This document shows positions 1 through 8,217 of a stretch of 58,456 nucleotides of DNA, piece after piece. Source of the stretch: Acidobacteriota bacterium. Lineage in GTDB: Bacteria; Acidobacteriota; Terriglobia; Bryobacterales; Bryobacteraceae. Where the stretch lies: the NCBI GenBank assembly GCA_016201205.1, contig JACQDF010000176.1, positions 1-58,456 on the forward strand, written 5' to 3'. The notes under the pieces were generated by a model. The model worked only from the letters and a program-made list of their open reading frames with translations. It was not told the DNA's origin and made no database searches. How positions within the stretch are numbered: the stretch's first letter is position 1; each line of letters starts with the position of its first letter. The position numbers were made by a program, and so were the translations under genes.

Positions 1-90
1 ACCCTGCGCCTCATGGAATCCCCACTGGTCCAGAATCTGGCCGACGACATACTCGCCAGAGTTGACAGACTGCAGCCGATCCGGCTCTGA
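1..90 (+). CDS. 3' end of an unidentified gene (partial at window edge)
   Basis: Frame 1 is open from the window edge to a TGA at 88-90 and reads like the helical C-terminus of a protein, ending DILARVDRLQPIRL. It converges on the truncated TonB receptor whose stop is at 102-104. The complementary strand is also open here, so the call rests on composition alone. I do not recognise the family. Confidence 0.3.
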   Translation, partial: TLRLMESPLVQNLADDILARVDRLQPIRL

Positions 91-101
91 AAAGGGCGTC
101 T

Positions 102-2444
102 TCACGCCGGATTCAGGTAGTACGGATACTTAATCCCCTTTCCCACGTTGTTGACGGTGGCGAACCCGAGGATCGGGTTGTAAACCTGTCCGGCCAGCGC
201 CGCCTTCTTGCGCTGTGCCAGATAGTCTTCCGTATCGACCAGGGAACTATCCTGGTAGACAAGAGCCACCTGTTTGGCGTTGGCCTCGTACGGGGGCATC
301 TCGAGTCCGTAGGACAGACCGTAGGTGAGGGTAAAGGTCTTCTTCATGCGCCAGGTGTCACTGAAGTAAGCGTTGTAATAAGCAATGATGCTTTCATCGA
401 ACGCCACGCTTCCCACCGGCTGCAACGCCAGGTTGGCGCCAGCGCGGGTGTATGCTACCTGAGGCTGGCCGACCAGACCCAGGACCTCGGAATAAAGATT
501 CTGATAGAAGCTCGTCTGATTGGCAGGCACGGTGACTGGAATGTACGGGGAGTTGTTGAAGTTGATTCCCAGGCTGGCGATCTGATACACGATCTGGTTG
601 TTGATGCCCTGCCCGTTATCCGTGCGCATGTGGTAATTGAAGTTGCGCTGGTACGATCCGCCAAACTGGAACAGGTGATTCCCCTTGATCATCGTGAGGT
701 CGTCGCGAATGAGATGGTCCTTGCCATCCCAGAATCGCTGGCGGGTGTTCTGGGTATTCACGTTAAACGGGATGAGCGCATTGATGCTTTCCGCGTTGGA
801 ACTGTTCCCGTTGGCGATCTCGAGAGCGCCCCCCAGGCCGGGAAGCTGCGGCGGAGCATTGGCGCTGCCCCACTGCCAGAAGTTGCGAATGTAGTTGTAG
901 CGGAACTCGTTGGTGACAGTGGGGGCGATGTTGCTGGTCAACCCGGCCACCCAAAATCCCGGCACTTGTGTGCGCGGAGCCGCTGCCGCCGGCTGTCCGA
1001 AGGTGTTTCCAGGCAGAGCGCCGCCGATGTCCACCTGGTTGGTGGTCAGATTCACCAGCCGAAGGAACCGGTAGGTTCCGAAGAAGCGGTGATTGGAGCC
1101 GAAGTCATGGTCGATCCGGCCGACGTATGTGTTGGACGTGAGCGGCGCTCGAATCGTCGAAAGATATCCCTGCGTGTTGTATTGGTCGCCTCCGCTGTAA
1201 ATCGGGTCGTTGGGAAGCGGCATGTACTTTTCCCAGAGTTGCCTGACGATGGGATTGATGCCGATCCCGCGAGGATCGCATGCGCCCGCGGGACAAACCG
1301 CCGGCTGATAGGTGACCCCGTCCACCGTGACCGGCGACGGGTTCAGGTTGTACGCGATATACCGGCCCGAGGCGTCCGGCACCTGAATCACGCCCGCTCG
1401 CATGAGCTTCGTCGGTACGGGTTTTTCGTAGTTTGCGACGTTCGGAAAGCGGCTTCCCTCGTAGTTAAAGAAGAAGTAGGTCTTGCCTCCCAGGATTCGT
1501 GGTGTGAGCGGCCCTCCCATGCTGACGCCAAACCGGCTGCGGTGGTTGGAAGGGAGCGGCGTATAGGGCAGTCCCTTCGACGGCGTGTGGTTATTGACCC
1601 ATGTGTTGGCGGCGCCGACGTTGGTGGCAAAGTAATACCCGTACCCCGACCCGTGAAACTGGCTGGTTCCGCGCCTGGTGACCATCTGGATGTTGCCGCC
1701 AATCGAGCTATTGAAATCGGCCGTCTGGTTGAAGGTCGTTACCCGGAATTCTTCGATACTCTCGACCGGGGTCGGCAATACTCCGGATGAATTGCCGTTG
1801 GTCTGGGTTCCGCCCGAGCCAGTAAAGTTGGTCACGTAGCTGGTATTGTTCCCAGCCATGTCGTCGGAGTTATTCCCGCCGTCCAGCGTGTAGGTGTTCT
1901 GGTCGGCGTAGGCGCCAGCGGTAAATCCGCTCGGATGCGTTGCCGGCTGAAGCACCGCGAGTGTCGAGACATCCCGGCCGAGGTTTGGCAGGTGCAGCAG
2001 AGACTGTCCGGAGAGGGTCGTCCCCACCGCCGCGTTGGTGCTCTGCAACTCGGCGCCGGCAGCCGCTCTGACCTCGACAACGGTTGTGGTCGCGCCAATC
2101 TGCAAAGTGAGATTGAGAGTCAGAGTCGAACCCACTTCCACTTTTTGTCCCTGCACCTTGGCCTGCGTGAATCCCTCTTTGCTGACTGTGAGGTTGTAGA
2201 AGCCGGGCTCGAGGTTGATAAAGACATATCGCCCGGACTCATTGGTCGATGTGGCTCGTGTGGCGTTGGTGGAGACGTCAACCAGCCTGACTTCAGCCCC
2301 CATGATGACGGCGCTCAGCGGGTCCGTCACCTGACCGGTAACGGTGCTCGTTGAAGTTGCCTGGGCCCAGGCCGGAGTCGCGCTGAGAGTGAGAAGTACT
2401 CCCACGGAGATTGTCAAAAGCGCAAACTTCCTGTTCGGATTCAT
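102..2444 (-). pseudogene. TonB-dependent receptor, Oar-like, C-terminally truncated
   Basis: An outer-membrane transporter of the Oar/SusC-like class. The start at 2444 (MNPNRKFALL) is chosen because AAAAAGGAG precedes it and a signal peptide ending in ATPAWAQ follows. A carboxypeptidase-regulatory-like domain (about residues 35-110, TVTGQVTDPLSAVI) and a plug follow, then part of the beta-barrel. The protein is 780 aa, while its paralogue in this window (43498-47388) has about 1296. The two align through NNVGKGIKYPYYLNPA, then this copy stops; the missing part would be the last 500 or so residues with the terminal strands. Bases 1-101 encode no continuation in any frame. It lies 144 bp downstream of a GH105 hydrolase and an esterase on the same strand, suggesting a glycan-uptake role before truncation. 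Confidence 0.85.
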
Positions 2445-2473
2445 GAGATCTCCTTTTTGGGACACCATGTGGC

Positions 2474-2494
2474 TTTTCCCTGAATGCATCGGCA
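2474..2494 (-). promoter_or_regulatory. Repeated leader motif, copy 1
   Basis: The minus-strand motif GCCGATGCATTCAGGGAAAA lies about 30-50 bp upstream of the truncated TonB receptor start. The same 20-mer occurs at 4990-5010, just before the esterase gene. It may be a shared leader or regulator site, or a duplicated 5' region. Function is unknown. Confidence 0.4.
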
Positions 2495-2588
2495 GCCGAT
2501 GTTGCAAGTGTTACGTGGGACCAGACTACACGATGCCTGCGGCAGAGGCAAGAGGAAACTCCCGTCTGAGGAAACGCCTGTCTGTCAG

Positions 2589-3704
2589 TCAGCGCAAGCG
2601 ATCGATTTCACTGCCGGCCATCAAGTAGGCGCCTGTCCCCCAAGGGTAGGATCCCTGAGGACGGGTTCGATAGTGATCGGCGCCAAAGGGACCTGTGCCC
2701 CCGGAGACTCCGATCACGACTCCATCCCGCACATAGAGCTTGCTGACGGCAGACCAGGCCCGCTGCGCCAGGCCTCGATAGGAGGCTGGGAGCACCTTCA
2801 GGCGAACGAGTTTCAGAAGGCCGTAGCAAACCATCGAGGTGGCCGAGGACTCGGCGTAGCTGGCGTGGTCGTTAAGCACCGTGTGCCAGAGCCCGTCCTT
2901 GTCCTCGGTCGCGCGCAGCCCGCGAGCCAGTTTCTCGGTTACGGTCTTGAGCGGGGCAAAGGACGGATGCTTCCGGTCCAGTACCTCCAGGGTGTCGGCC
3001 AGCGACATCAGGACCCAACCATTCCCGCGACCCCAAAAGTCAGGCGAATGCGTCTGCGTCTGCCAGTCCCACATGTGGTAGAAAAGTCCGGTTTGGGGAT
3101 CCTGGAGATGGCGGGCATAGACAACGATCTGGTTCGCAGCATCGTCAACGTATTCTTGTTTGCTTTGTAACTTGCCGAGCCCGGCGAGCAGGGGACAAGC
3201 CATGTACAGCGTGTCGACCCACAGTTGATGGCTGCCTTGCCAGTGTCCGAGTCCGCCCTCGGGTCCGCGCTCGGCGTCATTGCTGATAAACTCGCCTACC
3301 TGCTCCGCGAGGCGGAGGTGAGCCGAACGGAGGTACACCTGGTATAGATACAGAATTGCGGTGGCCGGGGCCCAGCGCCCGCAGTAGCCGGGTCTGCCAG
3401 GCCCGATCTTCGGCTCGATGCTTATTGGCCCGATGTCGAGGAGTTCGCCAAGTGTCTTCGGCGTATAGAGCGCGGCCCACTTGTCGACATAGTCGGCATA
3501 GCGTTGCTCCCGGGAACGGTCGTAAACCTTCATCAGGCCGATTGCCTGTACTCCTTCTCCCCAGTTGAACGGGTACGACTCCGGGGCAGTCCGGATCAGC
3601 CGCTCTGCGACAGCACGCCACTGGTCTCCCCAAGGGGGTGCGCCCGAAACGCTGGCGCACGACAGAATCCCCAAAACTAGAACGGACGCACGGGGTCTTG
3701 CCAT
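2589..3704 (-). CDS. Glycoside hydrolase family 105/88 (unsaturated rhamnogalacturonyl hydrolase-like)
   Basis: Predicted to remove unsaturated uronic acid residues from the non-reducing end of oligosaccharides made by pectate or rhamnogalacturonan lyases. The 371-aa protein begins MARPRASVLVLGILSCASV, a signal peptide, so it is probably periplasmic. Family signatures are visible: WVDTLYMACPLL near residue 160 and FWGRGNGW near residue 225, in an alpha/alpha-barrel-sized protein. The start at 3704 lies one base after the stop of the upstream esterase (TGATATG), pointing to translational coupling; a 34-codon upstream extension is open but has no signal. With the esterase and the TonB receptor it forms a small polysaccharide-utilisation locus. 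The exact substrate (pectic or another uronide) cannot be read from sequence. Confidence 0.9.
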   Translation of the reverse strand: MARPRASVLVLGILSCASVSGAPPWGDQWRAVAERLIRTAPESYPFNWGEGVQAIGLMKVYDRSREQRYADYVDKWAALYTPKTLGELLDIGPISIEPKIGPGRPGYCGRWAPATAILYLYQVYLRSAHLRLAEQVGEFISNDAERGPEGGLGHWQGSHQLWVDTLYMACPLLAGLGKLQSKQEYVDDAANQIVVYARHLQDPQTGLFYHMWDWQTQTHSPDFWGRGNGWVLMSLADTLEVLDRKHPSFAPLKTVTEKLARGLRATEDKDGLWHTVLNDHASYAESSATSMVCYGLLKLVRLKVLPASYRGLAQRAWSAVSKLYVRDGVVIGVSGGTGPFGADHYRTRPQGSYPWGTGAYLMAGSEIDRLR

Positions 3705-3705
3705 A

Positions 3706-4986
3706 TCAGATCCACTTCTCGAACCAGGCGAAGGCCTCCTCTTGCATCTCCGGCCGGAAGGAGTGGGGCAAGTCGTAAAAGGTTCCGCGAAATCGTTCGG
3801 GAACACCCGCCTTGGCGTAGATTTTCCTCAGCTTCTCAGCGGCGCCCCGCATAGCCGACAGCGGATACAATTGATCGCGGCTGCACTGCTGGACCAGAAG
3901 CGCGCCGGGAGCCATCATAGCCGCGGCATCGGGCAGATCGAGGGAAGGATACAGGCCTGGAATATGCATCATCCAAGTGTGCGTGCGCAGGTGATTGCGA
4001 AGCTGCTCGCCTAATTCCGTCATCCACCCGGTGACACAGGCCGTCCGGATGCGCGCGTCGGCGGCGACCAGATAGGCTGCCCGCAAGCCGCCAATCGAAA
4101 GGCCGAGGCAGCCGAGGCGCGCGCTGTCCACCTCCGGCCGGCTGCACAGGTAGTCGACGCTGCGCATGTCGTCCCACACGAGCATTCCGGGCCAAGTTGC
4201 GCCGGCAGTGAAAATGGTCTTGGCGGTCAGGTGCTCATAATTATGACAAGCGACGTTGACCGCCTGGAACCATTCGGAGGTATTCGGCTTTGTTCCCGCG
4301 AGCGCTCGGAGCGATTCTTGCACATCGGATGGAGCAGTGGCGGCATCGATCAGTTCCGCCCGCAGTCTGCGCTCGCCGAAGTAGAAGGCGTCGATGACGA
4401 CCACCACGTACCCCTTGCGCGCCAGCAACTCGGCGTAGGGACGGCCGTAGGCGCGGTTGCGGAACTCGGTCAGCGCCGGGTGCTCTTGTGGATGGCTGAG
4501 AATCTTTTCATGCCCCCACACATAGCGCCCGCTATGGCAATGGAGCGCCACGATGCCTGGAACCCGTCCCTTCCGGCCTGCCGGAACCAGCACTCGAGCG
4601 GGAATGTCGTAGGCGGCGCCCCGGATCTTGACCGTTTCGATCGTGAATCCTTCCCGCTCCTCGCGGCCCACAAGCTCAGCCGGCAGCGTTGCTGGTTTGG
4701 GGTCGTAACACAGATGGCGGCGGAAAACAGGACGGGCTACTCGCTTCCAGTCTTCCAGCGCCTTCCACTTCGGATCCAGAAAGGACAGGTTGGGTTTGTT
4801 TTCCCGGCTGATCCAATCCATGAGTTCGTAGAGGTTGGCCAGATCCGGGGCCGGGAGTTGCGGGGTTGTTTGGGACGCCGGCTGCGCAAAAGCAGCGGCC
4901 ATAGGGACCCAAGAGGCCGCCAGGCCCGGCGAGCCCGCAGTGGCGCCGGCGATAAGAGTGCGTCTCGAGAAAGAACGTCGTTCCAT
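3706..4986 (-). CDS. Tat-exported alpha/beta hydrolase (acetyl-esterase / dienelactone hydrolase family)
   Basis: A 426-aa predicted secreted esterase. The N-terminus MERRSFSRRTLIAGATAG carries a twin-arginine motif, so export through Tat is likely. The alpha/beta-hydrolase core shows the nucleophile elbow GLSIGG (about residue 290), an acid in SRDQLYP (about 365) and a histidine in LPHSFRP (about 405). This layout fits the abhydrolase_7/acetyl-xylan-esterase-like group found beside pectin and xylan genes. It is first in a minus-strand run with the GH105 gene, which starts one base after its stop. A likely role is to remove acetyl or methyl esters before the hydrolase acts; this is inferred from context. 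A repeated leader motif sits directly before the start codon. Confidence 0.88.
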   Translation of the reverse strand: MERRSFSRRTLIAGATAGSPGLAASWVPMAAAFAQPASQTTPQLPAPDLANLYELMDWISRENKPNLSFLDPKWKALEDWKRVARPVFRRHLCYDPKPATLPAELVGREEREGFTIETVKIRGAAYDIPARVLVPAGRKGRVPGIVALHCHSGRYVWGHEKILSHPQEHPALTEFRNRAYGRPYAELLARKGYVVVVIDAFYFGERRLRAELIDAATAPSDVQESLRALAGTKPNTSEWFQAVNVACHNYEHLTAKTIFTAGATWPGMLVWDDMRSVDYLCSRPEVDSARLGCLGLSIGGLRAAYLVAADARIRTACVTGWMTELGEQLRNHLRTHTWMMHIPGLYPSLDLPDAAAMMAPGALLVQQCSRDQLYPLSAMRGAAEKLRKIYAKAGVPERFRGTFYDLPHSFRPEMQEEAFAWFEKWI

Positions 4987-4989
4987 AAT

Positions 4990-5010
4990 CTTTTCCCTGA
5001 ATGCATCGGC
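4990..5010 (-). promoter_or_regulatory. Repeated leader motif, copy 2
   Basis: Second copy of the GCCGATGCATTCAGGGAAAA motif, ending four bases before the ATG of the esterase gene and starting just after the stop of the E1 gene (5014). Its repetition in front of two genes of one locus suggests a common 5' leader. Function unproven. Confidence 0.4.
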
Positions 5011-5013
5011 CCC

Positions 5014-7098
5014 TCAGTAGCGCAACAGCCGCTCAGCCTCGCGGGCTACGTCCTCGGCTTGCGGCAGGATCTCGTCTTCGAGCGATGGATGGTACGCCAC
5101 CCAGGTGTCCAGGGCGGCGACCCGGCCAACGGGCGCATCCAGGCGCTCGAACAATTCGCCGGCAATGCGAGCGGCGATCTCGGCGCCATAGCCCCAGCTC
5201 AGCACGTCCTCGTGCGCGATCAGCACCCGGCTGGTGCGGCGGACGGATTCCGCAATCGCCGTCCAGTCGTAGGGCGACAGCGACCGCAGATCGAGGATCT
5301 CGATGCTCCACTCCGGATTGCGCCGCTCGAGTTGTGTAGCCGCCAGCAGCGACTTCTGCACCAGTGCACCGTACGTCACGATCGTCAGATGCTGGCCCGG
5401 CTTGACGATGCGCGCGCGGCCGAAGGGGATCGTAAAGTCCGGGCCGGGGTGCGGGGACCGGTTGTAGGGCTCACGGTAGAGCTTCTTGTGCTCGAGGAAG
5501 AGCACGGGATCATCCGAGCGAACCGCCGTGCGCAACAGACCGCAGGCGTCCAGCGCATTGGAGGGCATCACTACGCGCAGGCCCGGAATGTGCGTGAACG
5601 CGACTTCGCCGGACTGGCTGTGGTAGATGGCGCCGCCGCCCAAATAGCCGCCGATGGCGACGCGAATCACGACCGGGCAGGAGAATGCATTATTCGAGCG
5701 CCAGCGCAGCGTCGCCAGCTCGTCGCGAATCTGCATCATGGCGGGCCAGATGTAGTCGAAGAACTGGATCTCGGCGACGGGCTTGAAGCCGCGTGTGGCC
5801 AGGCCGATGGCCCGCCCCACGATCGATGCCTCGGCCAGCGGCGTGTTGAAGCAGCGCTCCGGGCCGAATTCGCGCTGCAAGCCTTGGGTGGCTTTGAATA
5901 CGCCGCCTTTGCCCTTGACATGCGGCAGATTCTCGAGACGGCTGCAATCGGCCACATCCTCGCCGAACACCAGAATCCTCGAGTCCCGGCGCATCTCCTC
6001 GGCCAGCGTGCGATTGATGGCATCGACCATCGTTCTCGGCTCGCCTGCGAGAACCGGATCCGCGGCGAATTCCTCCGAGGTGGGGTCGATCCGGTCTGAA
6101 TAGAGAAAGTGCAACGCCGAGCCGCTCGCCGGAGACTCGGCTTTCAACGCGGCTTCGGTAGCCGCCTGCACTTCCATCTCGACTTCGTGGCCGATCAACT
6201 GTAGAGTGTGCCGGTCCAGCACGCCCTCCCGCATCAACTGCTCGGGGAAGCGGAACACCGGGTCGCGGAGCGATTCCTGGTCGCGTTCTTCCTTGGTCTT
6301 GTAGAGCCGCTCATCGTCGGAGAGCGAGTGTGAGTATGGACGAATCAAGTGGGCGTGAACCAGCGCCGGCCCTTTCCGGGTGCGGCACCACAGCAGCGCC
6401 TCTTTGATCGCATCGTAGGAGGAGAAGAAATCTGTGCCATCGACTTCGCGCACCAGCAGATCCGGAAACCCGCCGGCCAGACGTGAGATCCTGCCACCGG
6501 CCGTTTGCACCTCGACGGGCACGGAAATCGCATAGCCGTTGTCTTCCACCAGATACAGCAGCGGCAGCTTCTGAAGACAGGCCAGGTTGAGCGACTCCCA
6601 GAATTCACCCTCGCTCGTGCTGCCATCGCCGCAGCAAACCAGGGTCACTTCGTCCGGCGTGGTTTTGAGGCGCAGGGATGCTTCCGCGCAGCCGGCCGCC
6701 TGAACAAACTGGGTTCCGGTGGGCGAAGAGCTGGAAACAATGTTCAACTCCCGGCTGCCCCAATGCGACGGCATCTGGCGTCCCCCCGAAGCCGGGTCGG
6801 CGGCGGCGCCAACGGCCTCGAGCAGCATGTCCAAAGGGGTCACGCCCAACGCCAGGCAAAGCGCCCGGTCGCGGTAGTACGGGTAAAGCCAATCCACGCC
6901 CGGCCGAAGCAGAAAGCCGGCGGCCACCTGGACGGCTTCGTGGCCGGCGCCGCTGATCTGGAAGTAGATGCGGTTCTGCCGCTTCAGCAGAACCTCGCGG
7001 TCATCCAAGCGTCGCGACGTCAGCATGAGCCGGTACGCTCGCTTCCATTCATCAGCCGACAGTTCCGGGTAGGCAGAAAGGGGAGCTCGAATGGCCAT
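5014..7098 (-). CDS. Fused E1 alpha-beta subunit of a 2-oxoacid dehydrogenase complex
   Basis: A thiamine-diphosphate enzyme that decarboxylates a 2-oxoacid (branched-chain oxoacid, pyruvate or acetoin type) and passes the acyl group to an E2 lipoyl protein. Both E1 subunits lie in one chain of about 694 aa. Residues about 20-340 are the alpha part with the TPP motif [18 protein letters not shown] and a downstream EDNGYAIS. Residues about 370-545 are the transketolase-type pyrimidine-binding part ([11 protein letters not shown]). The last about 130 are the transketolase C-terminal domain. The ATG at 7098 is used; an in-frame GTG at 7116 with GGAGG almost touching it is the alternative. No E2 or E3 gene is nearby, so the complex partners must be encoded elsewhere. 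Substrate is undetermined. Confidence 0.9.
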   Translation of the reverse strand: MAIRAPLSAYPELSADEWKRAYRLMLTSRRLDDREVLLKRQNRIYFQISGAGHEAVQVAAGFLLRPGVDWLYPYYRDRALCLALGVTPLDMLLEAVGAAADPASGGRQMPSHWGSRELNIVSSSSPTGTQFVQAAGCAEASLRLKTTPDEVTLVCCGDGSTSEGEFWESLNLACLQKLPLLYLVEDNGYAISVPVEVQTAGGRISRLAGGFPDLLVREVDGTDFFSSYDAIKEALLWCRTRKGPALVHAHLIRPYSHSLSDDERLYKTKEERDQESLRDPVFRFPEQLMREGVLDRHTLQLIGHEVEMEVQAATEAALKAESPASGSALHFLYSDRIDPTSEEFAADPVLAGEPRTMVDAINRTLAEEMRRDSRILVFGEDVADCSRLENLPHVKGKGGVFKATQGLQREFGPERCFNTPLAEASIVGRAIGLATRGFKPVAEIQFFDYIWPAMMQIRDELATLRWRSNNAFSCPVVIRVAIGGYLGGGAIYHSQSGEVAFTHIPGLRVVMPSNALDACGLLRTAVRSDDPVLFLEHKKLYREPYNRSPHPGPDFTIPFGRARIVKPGQHLTIVTYGALVQKSLLAATQLERRNPEWSIEILDLRSLSPYDWTAIAESVRRTSRVLIAHEDVLSWGYGAEIAARIAGELFERLDAPVGRVAALDTWVAYHPSLEDEILPQAEDVAREAERLLRY

Positions 7099-7161
7099 CG
7101 TCGTGGTCAGACGCACGCCTCCAGTGTAAACAACGGGTCCGTGGTCTGCGATGGCGCCTTC

Positions 7162-7264
7162 TGACGAGTACGCGCAAAACGGACCGCGCCCGCGGCAGGG
7201 ACACTCCGGTGTTCCTCAACGGCTTGGCGCCGCGGGGCGCGGCCTTTGCGCTTTTGACGAGTAC
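7162..7264. mobile_element. Palindromic MITE-like element, copy 1, with 10-bp target duplication
   Basis: An 83-bp core (7172-7254) runs from GCGCAAAACGG to CCTTTGCGCTTT. It is an imperfect inverted repeat: the outer arms GCGCAAA and TTTGCGC and the GC-rich inner arms pair, and the centre contains GGGACACTCCGGTGTTCC, itself a hairpin. The core is flanked on both sides by TGACGAGTAC (7162-7171 and 7255-7264), an exact 10-bp direct repeat of the kind left by transposition. It encodes no transposase. The second full copy is at 30019-30101. It lies between the divergent E1 and truB genes. Confidence 0.8.
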
Positions 7265-7335
7265 TTGGTTCCAACGTGCACGGAATCCGCGAATGACCAG
7301 ACTGAAGCAGCGCCGATGCTACAGTGGACACTTGC

Positions 7336-8217
7336 ATGGACGGAGTGATTGTAGTCGACAAGCCGGAAGGGTGGACGTCGCACGACGCGGTCAACAAGAT
7401 GCGGCGGCTGGCCGGCACCAGGAGAGTCGGGCACCTGGGGACCCTGGACCCCATGGCAACCGGCGTCTTGCCCCTGGTGGCGGGACGCGCCACCCGGCTG
7501 GCGCAGTTTTACATGCGCAACGACAAACGTTACGATGCGCTGATCCGCTTCGGGTATGCCACCGACACCTATGACCGCGATGGAACGGCCACCACGCCGC
7601 GGACCGATCCTGTTCTGGATACCGCCACCATCGAGCCATTGCTCGACGAACACCGCGGCCTGATCGTGCAGACGCCGCCGGCGATCTCAGCCAAGAAGGT
7701 CGGCGGGCAGCCCGCCTACAAGCTGGCGCGTAAGCGCGTCGCGGTCGAGCTGAAGCCGGTGCAAGTCACGGTGTATTCACTCGAATTGCTGGAATGTGCG
7801 GGCAGTGCGATCCGCATCCGGGTGCATTGCTCAGCGGGGACGTACCTGCGCAGCATGGCGCACGATTTGGGGCAAAAAGTCGGCTGCGGCGCGTTTCTGG
7901 AAGCGCTGCGTCGCACGGCCAGCGGTGACTTCACGATTGAGAACGCACGCACGCTTTCGGAATTGGAGGAGATGGCGGGACAAGGACGCCTGAAGGAGGC
8001 GCTGGTGCCCGCCGCCCGTCTGCTTCCGCAGTTTCCCGCTGAAACGGTGGATGCGTTCACCGTGAGCCAGATCCGGCAAGGCCGTGACTTCCGGGTATCA
8101 CCCTTCCGCGTCCAGCGTGGCGCGAAATACGTGAAAGCAATGAGTCCGGAGGGAGACCTGGTGGCGATCGGCGAAGTCAAGATGCCGAATCTGTATCACC
8201 CGATCTTGGTGTTGTGA
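7336..8217 (+). CDS. truB: tRNA pseudouridine(55) synthase TruB
   Basis: Converts uridine 55 in the T-loop of most tRNAs to pseudouridine. The 293-aa protein begins MDGVIVVDKPEGWTSHD and has the catalytic aspartate in GHLGTLDPMATGVL (about residue 40), plus the RVHCSAGTYLRSMAHDLG segment typical of the family. The C-terminal extension resembles the TruB C-terminal domain. The ATG at 7336 matches the conserved family start; an in-frame GTG at 7324 exists and no strong Shine-Dalgarno site is visible. Its TGA at 8215-8217 directly abuts the reverse-strand stop of glmU, forming TGATCA. A palindromic repeat lies 70 bp upstream. Confidence 0.97.
   Translation: MDGVIVVDKPEGWTSHDAVNKMRRLAGTRRVGHLGTLDPMATGVLPLVAGRATRLAQFYMRNDKRYDALIRFGYATDTYDRDGTATTPRTDPVLDTATIEPLLDEHRGLIVQTPPAISAKKVGGQPAYKLARKRVAVELKPVQVTVYSLELLECAGSAIRIRVHCSAGTYLRSMAHDLGQKVGCGAFLEALRRTASGDFTIENARTLSELEEMAGQGRLKEALVPAARLLPQFPAETVDAFTVSQIRQGRDFRVSPFRVQRGAKYVKAMSPEGDLVAIGEVKMPNLYHPILVL

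Noticed and set aside
4231-6099. Long plus-strand open frame (622 codons) opposite the esterase and E1 genes
   Set aside because: Antisense to two well-supported minus-strand genes; its product is Arg/Gly/Gln-rich with no family features. High GC makes such shadow frames common here.
7209-7574. Plus-strand ORF starting in the palindromic element
   Set aside because: Overlaps truB in another frame and begins in repeat sequence; considered a shadow.
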